A stretch of DNA of 5,764 bases from an uncultured bacterium (lineage in GTDB: Bacteria > Actinomycetota > Coriobacteriia > Coriobacteriales > Coriobacteriaceae), in contig CAJMPM010000107.1 in assembly GCA_905215225.1 (NCBI GenBank), forward strand, positions 1 to 5,764, given 5' to 3'. Below are positions 1 through 5,764 of this stretch, one piece after another. The notes beneath the pieces were generated by a model that saw only the letters and a list, made by a program, of their open reading frames with translations, was not told where the DNA came from and did not search any database. Both the position numbers and the translations under genes were made by a program. How positions within the stretch are numbered: position 1 is the stretch's first letter; each line of letters starts with the position of its first letter.

Positions 1-15
1 GCTCAATCGAAAACC

Positions 16-2091
16 CTAACGCAGGTATGCCTTCGCGTTGCTCAGGCTGTAGGCGATCGTCGAGCCGTTGTGCAGCAGCGACGATGCCTGCGGGGTAATC
101 GCGCCGGTAATGCCCAGCGCCAGGAGCGCCGAGTTGGTGAGCATCACCTTGGAATACGAACTCGTCAGACGGTCGATAAGCCCCTGACTCATGCGGCGCA
201 GGCGCACAATCGCGGCGAGATCCGTATCGGTCAGGATGATATCGGCGACCTCCTTGGCGATGTCGCTTCCGCCACCCATCGCCAGGCCCACGTCGGCCAA
301 ACCGAGCGCCGGCGAATCGTTGACGCCGTCGCCCACCATGGCAACATGGCGCCCCTCGCTCTTAATGCGCTCCACATAGGCGTACTTGTCCTCGGGCAGC
401 AGCTCGGCCTTAAACTCGTCGACACCTGCCTCGCGAGCAATGCGCTCGGCCGTGCGCTCCGAGTCGCCCGTGAGCATGACCACGTGCTTAACGCCCAACG
501 CGTGCAAGTCGGCGATGGCTTCGCGGACCCCGGGCTTAAGCGGGTCCTCGATACCGAGCACGCCCACAACCGTGCCGTCGACCGCCAGATACAGCGGCGA
601 CAGGCCCTGCATCTGGGACTCGATTTGCTCCTTAATGTCGGACTCGAGCTGCGCGCCCTCGTCCTCAAACACAAAGTGTGCCGAGCCAATAATTGCGCGA
701 CGACCCTCGATGGACGAAGCGATGCCGTGCGCCACGATGTACTCGACGGCGGCATGGCGCTCGCGGTGCTCAAGCTCGCGCTCGCGTGCCGCATTGACCA
801 CGGCGCGTGCCACCGGATGCGGGAAATGCTCCTCCAAACACGCGGAAAGGCGCAGGACCTCGTCCTCGCTCCAGCCATCGGTGGTGAGCACGCAGGCAAG
901 ACGCGGCTGCGCCTCGGTGAGCGTTCCGGTCTTATCAAACACAATGGTGTCGGCCTTGGCAAACGACTCAAAGTACTTCGCGCCCTTGACCATGACGCCC
1001 ATCTTGGCGGCATCGCTCATGGCGGTCATGACGGCGACGGAGCCCGTGAGCTTGAGTGCGCACGAGTAGTCAACCATCAGCGCCGCCGAGGTCTTAATGA
1101 GGCTCCGCGTGGTGAGAGCGACAAGGCCCGCGAGCAGGAAGTTCCACGGGACGATCTTGTTGGCGAGGTCTTCCATATGCGACTGACCCTCGGACTTGAG
1201 TGAATCGGCCGTCTGCACGAGCGAGACAATCGAGCGGAGCTTGGTCTGAGCCGTGTTGGCGCGCACGCGCACCAAGATGCTGCCGTCTTCCACGACGGTT
1301 CCGGCGAACACGTCATCGCCTGCGCTGCGCTCGACGGCAAGCGGCTCGCCGGTCAGGGTCGCCTGGTTGACCATGGCGCTCCCCTGCTCGACCACGCCGT
1401 CGATGCAGATAGACATGCCGGTGCGAACGGCTACCAAGTCGCCGGGCTCAAGCTCGGTGGCGGCGACACTCACCTCGGTGTCGCCGACCACTTTTTGTGC
1501 CTTATCGGGCACGTCGAGCAGCGAGTTGATGAGCTCGTTTTCACTCATGGCGCGGGTGTAGTCCTCGAGCAGCTCGCCCACGTTGAGCAGGAACATCGTC
1601 TGGCCCGCGGTGTCGACATCACGCTTGACGAACGAAATGCCGATGGCCGAAGCGTCGAGCACAGGAACGGTCAGGCGCGGCTGCGCCAGCTCATGAAGGG
1701 CAGCGCGCAAAAATGCCATGTAACCGGCCACGACAAACACCGCACGCAGCGGCGTAGGCAGGAACCAGCGGCGCGCGTAGTGGGCGCCGATAAGTGTCGC
1801 CAGGTCCATAACGAGTTTGTGCTTGCGCGGCTCGAGTTGCATCACATAGCCCGACTTGGCATCGGCGATAGCTTGAGCATCGAGTGCGCCCAGGGCGTCG
1901 AGCACGCTCGCACGGCGCGGCTCGTCGTACTCCAGCGCCATCTGGCCAATACGGCCATAAACGCGCACCTTGTGCACGCCGTCGATATCGCCGCTGAGCT
2001 TAAGAAGTGCGTCGAGATCGCTCTCTGGCACAGGACCCGCCAATTGAAGACGGGTCCTGCCAGGGATCTCGCTAATAATCGAGAATCTCAT
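16..2091 (-). CDS. fezB: Heavy-metal translocating P-type ATPase, FezB-like (P1B-6 type), complete
   Basis: A 691-residue membrane P1B-type ATPase that would move a metal ion, probably iron, across a membrane using ATP. Residues 1-60 form an HMA-like fold opening with PGRTRLQL but have no cysteine. Membrane segments lie near 110-132, 145-180, 313-336, 332-354 and 641-668. The actuator loop has TGEP (247-250), the phosphorylation site is D386 in DKTGT, the P1B His-Pro pair is H425-P426, and TGD (541-543) and GDGVND (587-592) complete the catalytic core, so the enzyme looks active. The metal-site helix reads D341-Y-S-C344, so the usual CPC/SPC proline is absent. ATG at 2091 has only a weak AGG ribosome site, 18 bp after the small upstream gene, suggesting translational coupling. 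Length and motifs fit ferrosome FezB and, more distantly, mycobacterial CtpC. The P-type ATPase call is certain; the fezB name and iron substrate rest on recalled family features and the small partner gene. Confidence 0.93.
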   Translation of the reverse strand: MRFSIISEIPGRTRLQLAGPVPESDLDALLKLSGDIDGVHKVRVYGRIGQMALEYDEPRRASVLDALGALDAQAIADAKSGYVMQLEPRKHKLVMDLATLIGAHYARRWFLPTPLRAVFVVAGYMAFLRAALHELAQPRLTVPVLDASAIGISFVKRDVDTAGQTMFLLNVGELLEDYTRAMSENELINSLLDVPDKAQKVVGDTEVSVAATELEPGDLVAVRTGMSICIDGVVEQGSAMVNQATLTGEPLAVERSAGDDVFAGTVVEDGSILVRVRANTAQTKLRSIVSLVQTADSLKSEGQSHMEDLANKIVPWNFLLAGLVALTTRSLIKTSAALMVDYSCALKLTGSVAVMTAMSDAAKMGVMVKGAKYFESFAKADTIVFDKTGTLTEAQPRLACVLTTDGWSEDEVLRLSACLEEHFPHPVARAVVNAARERELEHRERHAAVEYIVAHGIASSIEGRRAIIGSAHFVFEDEGAQLESDIKEQIESQMQGLSPLYLAVDGTVVGVLGIEDPLKPGVREAIADLHALGVKHVVMLTGDSERTAERIAREAGVDEFKAELLPEDKYAYVERIKSEGRHVAMVGDGVNDSPALGLADVGLAMGGGSDIAKEVADIILTDTDLAAIVRLRRMSQGLIDRLTSSYSKVMLTNSALLALGITGAITPQASSLLHNGSTIAYSLSNAKAYLR

Positions 2092-2099
2092 AATTTGTG

Positions 2100-2102
2100 C
2101 CT
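2100..2102 (-). promoter_or_regulatory. Weak ribosome-binding site of the P-type ATPase gene
   Basis: Only AGG is found at a suitable distance (8 nt) before ATG at 2091. With a strong site on the upstream small gene and only 18 nt between them, ATPase translation probably depends partly on ribosomes leaving the small gene, giving excess small protein over ATPase. Confidence 0.4.
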
Positions 2103-2109
2103 GAGAGCG

Positions 2110-2355
2110 TTACTCGGCTGCCTCGTCAGCAGCGGCCTCGCTCTGGGTGATGTAAGCAGCCTCGGCAACCATGTCGTCGACATTAGCCTTGGCCTGCTCG
2201 ACCATGTCCTGGTAGCCGTTCTTGATGCGCATGCCGCACGCGATACCCTGCACGCAGGCATTCTTTACCGGAGCGCTGGTAAGCAGCTTGATGCCGGCCG
2301 TGCCAAGCAGAAAACCGCCACCGACAAGCAGGGTGTTAAAAGTCGACTTCTTCAT
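2110..2355 (-). CDS. Small single-pass membrane protein upstream of the ATPase, FezA-like candidate
   Basis: An 81-residue protein. After MKK comes one hydrophobic helix (about residues 7-27) rich in glycine, including VGGGFLLG and a G14-x3-G18 packing motif. A short segment with cysteines C34 and C40 follows, then an amphipathic stretch and an acidic Ala/Glu/Asp tail (about 52-81, eight acidic residues, one lysine). There is no cleavable signal peptide. The start at 2355 is chosen because it has a strong AAGGGAG site 7 nt upstream and puts the hydrophobic helix at the N-terminus; the frame stays open to 2814 but that part only shadows the ABC gene. It lies 18 bp from the P-type ATPase, the arrangement described for FezA-FezB in ferrosome loci. 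It resembles the small DUF6110-type proteins next to such ATPases and, in architecture, mycobacterial PacL1. Likely an ATPase partner or scaffold; the exact family is recalled, not searched. Confidence 0.85.
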   Translation of the reverse strand: MKKSTFNTLLVGGGFLLGTAGIKLLTSAPVKNACVQGIACGMRIKNGYQDMVEQAKANVDDMVAEAAYITQSEAAADEAAE

Positions 2356-2362
2356 GTTGCTT

Positions 2363-2369
2363 CTCCCTT
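2363..2369 (-). promoter_or_regulatory. Ribosome-binding site of the small membrane protein gene
   Basis: AAGGGAG lies 7 nt before ATG at 2355. It fixes the start of this short gene against the longer open frame and contrasts with the weak site before the ATPase. Confidence 0.8.
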
Positions 2370-2370
2370 T

Positions 2371-2388
2371 TGCCGCACAAGCGCGGCA
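2371..2388 (-). other. Hairpin in the leader, directly before the ribosome site
   Basis: Minus-strand TGCCGC and GCGGCA form a perfect 6-bp GC-rich stem around a 6-nt loop (GCTTGT). It ends one base before the AAAGGGAGAA ribosome-binding stretch. There is no following U-run, so it is not a terminator; it could protect the transcript end or affect ribosome access. Confidence 0.45.
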
Positions 2389-2435
2389 TGGTGCCTTAGC
2401 ACCCGAGTTCATTAGTTTGCTCGAGCACGCTTTTG

Positions 2436-2465
2436 AGACTAGTTTAGTCGAACTATTATGGTCAA
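2436..2465 (-). promoter_or_regulatory. Possible sigma-70-type promoter
   Basis: On the minus strand TTGACC (2465-2460) matches the -35 consensus at five of six bases. With an 18-nt spacer the -10 would be TAGTCT (2441-2436), a poor match. Alternatively CATAAT (2460-2455) is a good -10 at five of six but has no clear -35 at 17 nt. The two readings exclude each other, so the presence of a promoter here is plausible but its exact position is uncertain. Confidence 0.35.
2440..2455. promoter_or_regulatory. Second inverted repeat, candidate operator within the promoter
   Basis: TAGTT-N6-AACTA has perfect 5-bp arms. The surrounding bases 2439-2457 also agree with the DtxR-box consensus TWAGGTWAGNCTWACCTWA at about 13 of 19 positions when aligned by hand, although that alignment is not very symmetric. 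Its place between the possible -35 and -10 suits a repressor site. The regulator is not encoded in the window. Confidence 0.4.
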
Positions 2466-2482
2466 CCAAAGTTAACCTTTGG
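2466..2482. promoter_or_regulatory. Near-palindrome, candidate metalloregulator operator
   Basis: CCAAAGTTAACCTTTGG pairs at seven of eight positions about its centre. The minus-strand core AGGTTAAC resembles half-sites bound by DtxR/MntR-family iron or manganese repressors. It sits just upstream of the TTGACC box. It could instead form a 6-bp RNA stem with a 5-nt loop after the ABC stop codon, but no U-run follows, so an operator is preferred over a terminator. Confidence 0.4.
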
Positions 2483-2500
2483 AAATCTTGGTCCCCTTTC

Positions 2501-4258
2501 CTACAGCTGCCAGGCAGCCGCTTCCTTTTGCAGTGCGACCATGCGGGCAAATTCTCCGCCTGCCGCCTTAAGCTGCGCCGGAGTGCCCTGCTCGGCAACC
2601 ACACCATCCTTGAGCACAACGATTTTGTCGGCATTTTCCACCGTACGCATACGGTGGGCAATAACGATAACCGTCTTACCTGCAAGCAGACGGGAGAGCG
2701 CCTGCTGTACCACGGTCTCGTTCTCCACATCCAAGCTCGCCGTCGCCTCGTCCAACAGCACGATGGGCGCGTCTTTGAGCAGCGCACGGGCGACAGAGAT
2801 GCGCTGGCGCTCACCGCCGGACAGCTTGGAGCCGTTTTCGCCGATCATGGTGTCGTAGCCCTGCGGCATGCGGTTCACGAACTCGTCGCAGTTGGCGGCA
2901 CGCGCGGCCGCAAGCACTTCCTCATCGGTGGCATCACGACGCCCGAGGCGGATGTTTCCCATCACCGTGTCGTCAAAGAGCAGCACGTCTTGGAACACAA
3001 TGGCGTAGTCGCGCAGCAGCACCTCGGGATCAACGCTCGCTACATCCACGCCACCCACGGTGACCGTGCCTTCGGTGGCATCCCAAAAGCGCACGGCCAG
3101 GCGGCTCACCGTAGACTTACCGGAACCCGAAGGACCGACCAGCGCCGTGACCTCGCCTTCCTTGGCGGTAAAGCTCACATCGGTAAGAACTTTCTCGCCG
3201 GCACGGCCGTCCTCGCCCGCACTATAGCCAAATGCCACGTGATCGAACACCACATCGTGGCCCGCGGGCTCAAATTTCTCGCTGCCCCGCGCCACAGGCT
3301 CTTCCATGATGGAACGCATGCGCTTGGCAGACGACTCGGCGACAAACAGCTCGGACATTAACATTAACGCTTGGTCAAAGGGTGCATAGATACGGCTCAC
3401 CATAAGCAGGAAGGCAAACATCACCAAAAAGTCGACCTGCCCGGAGGCGACCATTGCGGCGCCCGTGACCAGCGTGGTGGCAATGCCCAGACGCAGGATG
3501 ACAAAGGCGGAGTTGACCAAAAGCCCGTTAGCGAGCTCGCCCTTGGTAGTCTCGCGCTCCTCGGCATCGATCACGGCGTTGAGTCCCTCAAGATAATGGG
3601 CCTCCTGGTTGGTGGCGCGGATCTCGCGAACGCAGTCGAGCGTCTCTTGAATCGCCTCGGTAACCTTGACCTTCTCGGCACGCACGCAATCGAACACCGG
3701 GGTCATGGGGCCGCGTGTTAGATACAGCACGGCAAAGGCCACGGGAATGCTCCAAAACGCCGCGATCGCCAGCTGCCAGCAAAAGAACAGCGATGCCACG
3801 AACACAATGGCGCTTGCGATGATGGCACCCCAAAGCTCTCCCAGCACATGGCTGTAGGCGTGCTCCATGGCCTGGACGTCACCCATGATGGTCTCGGTTA
3901 AATCGGCCAGATCACGACGACCGAAAAATGACAGCGGCAGTTTGCGCAAGCGCTCGGCAATCTCCATACGCTGTTTGCCGCACTCCTCGTAAAAGATGCA
4001 GTAGGTGTAGTAATACTGCTGCCAGTTAGAGGCAAAGAGCAACACGAAAAAGACCAGGAGGCCGCCCACGATCGGCAGGGCATCTGGCAGGTCGGCGCCG
4101 GTGGCGAAATGTTCGACAAAACCGGCCATGACCAGGAATAAAAAGCACATGCCGGCCATGGTAATGAGATTGGTGAGCGTGGTCCAGAAGACGCCGCGTT
4201 TTACGCCGGCGACGCCTTTATCGGATAGGAAATACTTCTTTTGGAATGAGGCGAACAT
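2501..4258 (-). CDS. ABC half-transporter (membrane domain plus ATPase), second subunit, complete
   Basis: A 585-residue type IV (exporter-fold) ABC protein in the inner membrane. Six membrane helices are expected: about 24-48, 62-78, 140-160, 162-182, 247-270 and 275-295. The ATPase domain follows from about 335: A-loop Y345, Walker A GPSGSGKST (375-383), Q-loop Q423, signature LSGGE (479-483), Walker B with catalytic E504 (LLDEA), D-loop SLD (508-510) and H-loop H535, all intact. ATG at 4258 directly follows the stop of the upstream ABC gene and uses an AAGGGAGG ribosome site inside that gene. The two are very likely subunits of one heterodimer. The pair resembles YbtP/YbtQ and IrtA/IrtB, exporter-fold proteins that import ferric siderophores, but multidrug or peptide export cannot be excluded from sequence alone. 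The family assignment is certain; the substrate is not known. Confidence 0.95.
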   Translation of the reverse strand: MFASFQKKYFLSDKGVAGVKRGVFWTTLTNLITMAGMCFLFLVMAGFVEHFATGADLPDALPIVGGLLVFFVLLFASNWQQYYYTYCIFYEECGKQRMEIAERLRKLPLSFFGRRDLADLTETIMGDVQAMEHAYSHVLGELWGAIIASAIVFVASLFFCWQLAIAAFWSIPVAFAVLYLTRGPMTPVFDCVRAEKVKVTEAIQETLDCVREIRATNQEAHYLEGLNAVIDAEERETTKGELANGLLVNSAFVILRLGIATTLVTGAAMVASGQVDFLVMFAFLLMVSRIYAPFDQALMLMSELFVAESSAKRMRSIMEEPVARGSEKFEPAGHDVVFDHVAFGYSAGEDGRAGEKVLTDVSFTAKEGEVTALVGPSGSGKSTVSRLAVRFWDATEGTVTVGGVDVASVDPEVLLRDYAIVFQDVLLFDDTVMGNIRLGRRDATDEEVLAAARAANCDEFVNRMPQGYDTMIGENGSKLSGGERQRISVARALLKDAPIVLLDEATASLDVENETVVQQALSRLLAGKTVIVIAHRMRTVENADKIVVLKDGVVAEQGTPAQLKAAGGEFARMVALQKEAAAWQL

Positions 4259-5764
4259 TTAGGCCTCGCCTCCCTTCGTGACGGCGGCATCCGCGGTCGC
4301 AGCAGTGATCTTCCAGCTCGCGGCCTGTTCGTATTCGGCCCACATCTTGGCATACAGACCCTCTTGGGACAGCAACTCGGCATGGGTACCCGACTCCTGC
4401 ACGCTGCCCTGGTTGAGCACCACGATTTGGTCTGCGCCCACTACAGTCGAGAGTCGGTGCGCAATCATAATGACCGTACGACCCGCCGCCAGCTTGCTAA
4501 AGGCGCGCTGGATGAGTGCCTCGTTCTCGGGATCGGCAAACGCCGTGGCCTCATCGAGCACCACGATAGGCGCGTCTTTAAGGATCGCGCGGGCGAGTGC
4601 CACACGTTGGACCTCGCCGCCCGAAAGGTACGCCCCGCCGGCACCGAGCATGGTATTGATGCCCTGTGGGAGCTTGGCCACAATGTCGTCGCACTGAGCT
4701 GCCGAGAGGGCCGCACGCACTTCGTCGTCAGTGGCCGTGGGCTTGGAGGCGCGCACGTTATCGGCAAGTGTTTGCCGGAACAGCTGGTTGGTCTGGAACA
4801 CGAAGGCGACCTGGTCCATAAGCTCGTGCGGATCCATGTCGCGAACGTCCACACCGCCTACGAGCACTCGACCCGAGGAAACATCCCAAAAACGCGGGAT
4901 CAGGCTTGCGCAGGTTGACTTACCGCCACCCGAGGGACCCACCAGGGCGAGGGTGCTACCCGCGGAAACGCTAAAACTCGCATGGTTGACGGCAGGCGCT
5001 TCGGCGCCCTCGTAGGTAAAGCTCACATCCTCAAATCGCACGTCGCTGCCAGCAGGGTGCTTGGGTTGGGCGGTCATGGATTTCTGCTTGGAATCCATGA
5101 TGCTTCGGATGCGAGCCAGCGAATCGGCACTCATCTGAGAGGCCTCGCCCACAAACATGAGCTTGGTCATGGCCGTCGGTACCACGGCCGAAAATATCGC
5201 GTAAAACGTGAAGTTTGCCATAAAATGCGCGAAGTCCGTCTCGCCCGGCGCCAACAGCAACGCCACGGGCAGCAGGAATGCCACAAGACCATTGAGCGCG
5301 GTAAGGTTGAGTACCTGCGGACCTCGGCAGAACGTGCCCGCATAGCTTTGTGCCATGTCGGCGTATTCGGCAATCGCATCGTGGAAGGCCTTGAAGGAAT
5401 AGACCGTCTGCTGAAACACCTTGACCACGGGAATACCGCGTACGTATTCGGTACCGGTCTTGTTCATCTTGACCAGCGCTCCCATGTAGGCCTTCATGAA
5501 CTCGGCGCCTTTGCCGCTCATCATGGTGGCCATGGCGGCAAACGAAACGACGACCGAGATGAGGCATGCCGCGCCCAAGCGCCAATCGAGGGCGAACAGC
5601 AACACGAGCAGGCCCACGACCATGGCGGCGGCGCCGGCGATATCGGGCAGCATGTGCGCGAGCAGGGTCTCGGGGGAGGCGGCGCATCCGTCTACAATAC
5701 GGCGCAGCTCACCGGTGGCGTGCGTGTCAAAGTAGCCTAGCGGCAACTTAAGCAGGTGCTCGCT
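4259..5764 (-). CDS. ABC half-transporter (membrane domain plus ATPase), first subunit, 5' truncated by the window
   Basis: The frame is open to the window edge, so only the C-terminal 501 residues are visible. By alignment of its KLPLGYF segment with KLPLSFF of the partner, about 100 N-terminal residues, including the first two membrane helices, are missing. In visible-fragment numbering, helices lie near 38-57, 63-81, 151-172 and 178-203. The ATPase domain shows A-loop Y251, Walker A GPSGGGKST (276-284), Q-loop Q324, signature LSGGE (380-384), catalytic E405 and H-loop H436. The D-loop is FAD within ATAFADPENE instead of the usual SLD, a form I associate with the YbtP/IrtA-like siderophore ABC group. 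The C-terminus ends KGGEA, whose codons also carry the ribosome site of the next gene. The likely role is one half of a heterodimeric transporter for a siderophore or similar iron compound; this is inferred from family and neighbours. Confidence 0.93.
   Translation of the reverse strand, partial: SEHLLKLPLGYFDTHATGELRRIVDGCAASPETLLAHMLPDIAGAAAMVVGLLVLLFALDWRLGAACLISVVVSFAAMATMMSGKGAEFMKAYMGALVKMNKTGTEYVRGIPVVKVFQQTVYSFKAFHDAIAEYADMAQSYAGTFCRGPQVLNLTALNGLVAFLLPVALLLAPGETDFAHFMANFTFYAIFSAVVPTAMTKLMFVGEASQMSADSLARIRSIMDSKQKSMTAQPKHPAGSDVRFEDVSFTYEGAEAPAVNHASFSVSAGSTLALVGPSGGGKSTCASLIPRFWDVSSGRVLVGGVDVRDMDPHELMDQVAFVFQTNQLFRQTLADNVRASKPTATDDEVRAALSAAQCDDIVAKLPQGINTMLGAGGAYLSGGEVQRVALARAILKDAPIVVLDEATAFADPENEALIQRAFSKLAAGRTVIMIAHRLSTVVGADQIVVLNQGSVQESGTHAELLSQEGLYAKMWAEYEQAASWKITAATADAAVTKGGEA
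4269..4276 (-). promoter_or_regulatory. Ribosome-binding site of the second ABC gene, inside the first
   Basis: AAGGGAGG lies 10 nt before ATG at 4258 and falls within the Lys-Gly-Gly codons of the upstream gene. The stop and start are contiguous (TAAATG), so terminating ribosomes can restart directly, favouring equal amounts of the two subunits. Confidence 0.75.

Larger units (their letters stand above)
2356..2500 (-). promoter_or_regulatory. Intergenic regulatory region before the small-protein/ATPase operon
   Basis: This 145-bp gap is the only non-coding stretch of note in the window. It is visibly more AT-rich than its neighbours and holds several inverted repeats, a TTGACC box, a CATAAT box, a hairpin and the ribosome site of the small gene. 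No ORF with a credible start and no T-run after a hairpin is seen, so a strong intrinsic terminator for the ABC operon is not supported. The likely reading is an internal promoter and operator that lets the small-protein/ATPase pair be controlled separately from the ABC genes, with read-through still possible. Confidence 0.6.

Noticed and set aside
2419..2428. Palindrome around CTCGAG (TGCTCGAGCA on the plus strand spans 2418-2427) as an operator
   Set aside because: It is perfect over 10 bp but unlike known metal-repressor sites and lies downstream of the likely promoter; short GC palindromes are expected by chance here.
2466..2482. Intrinsic terminator after the ABC operon
   Set aside because: The repeat can form a short stem, but no T-run follows it on either strand, and the stem is only 6 bp.
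2356..2814. N-terminal extension of the small protein up to 2814
   Set aside because: The extension is Arg/Ser/Trp-rich shadow sequence inside the second ABC gene; ATG at 2355 has a strong ribosome site and gives a sensible membrane protein.
70..3361. Long plus-strand open frames (for example 70-1203, 1495-2415, 2222-3361)
   Set aside because: They lie opposite well-supported genes, have His/Arg/Gly-rich low-complexity translations without motifs, and arise from GC-rich codon use on the minus strand.
4982..5740. Plus-strand 252-residue open frame opposite the first ABC gene
   Set aside because: The translation is rich in His, Arg and Gly with no domain motif, and the opposite strand carries clear ABC sequence throughout.
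5744..5746. TTG at 5746 as the start of the first ABC gene
   Set aside because: The frame continues upstream to the window edge with conserved-looking sequence (SEHLLKLPLGYF), and a start here would drop the first two membrane helices. The TTG is an internal leucine.
1..5764. tRNA, rRNA, CRISPR array, insertion sequence or attachment site
   Set aside because: No repeated spacer pattern, transposase motif, cloverleaf or terminal repeats were seen; the window is almost fully occupied by the four genes.

Overview
The window is GC-rich (roughly 60% by eye) and all genes lie on the minus strand, so it reads from high to low coordinates. Dense coding, ATG starts with purine-rich Shine-Dalgarno sites, and Ala/Asp/Glu-rich proteins resembling Clostridia and Actinobacteria homologues suggest a gut-type anaerobe such as a Coriobacteriia member (Collinsella-like). 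This is an inference from style; there is no rRNA or marker gene to confirm it.

Layout in transcription order. (1) 5764-4259: the C-terminal ~501 residues of an ABC half-transporter (membrane domain fused to ATPase), whose 5' end is outside the window. (2) 4258-2501: a complete second ABC half-transporter of 585 residues, whose ATG directly follows the stop of the first, so the two are a translationally linked heterodimer pair of the YbtP/YbtQ-IrtA/IrtB type (siderophore uptake) or of general multidrug-exporter fold. (3) 2500-2356: the only real gap (145 bp), AT-rich for this genome, with overlapping inverted repeats, a possible promoter, a hairpin and a strong ribosome-binding site. (4) 2355-2110: an 81-residue protein with one glycine-rich membrane helix, two cysteines and an acidic Ala-rich tail. 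(5) 2091-16: a complete 691-residue P-type metal ATPase lacking cysteine metal sites in its N-terminal domain and with Tyr-Ser-Cys where the classical Cys-Pro-Cys would be. Bases 1-15 hold nothing recognisable.

The small-protein/ATPase pair matches the description of fezA-fezB, the core of the ferrosome system (membrane-bounded iron-phosphate storage bodies known from Desulfovibrio magneticus and Clostridioides difficile). Together with the siderophore-type ABC pair, this reads as an iron-handling locus: import by the ABC heterodimer and sequestration or membrane transport by the small protein and ATPase, probably under a metal-responsive repressor acting in the 145-bp gap. The protein families are clear from the motifs; the iron assignment is an inference from family and context.
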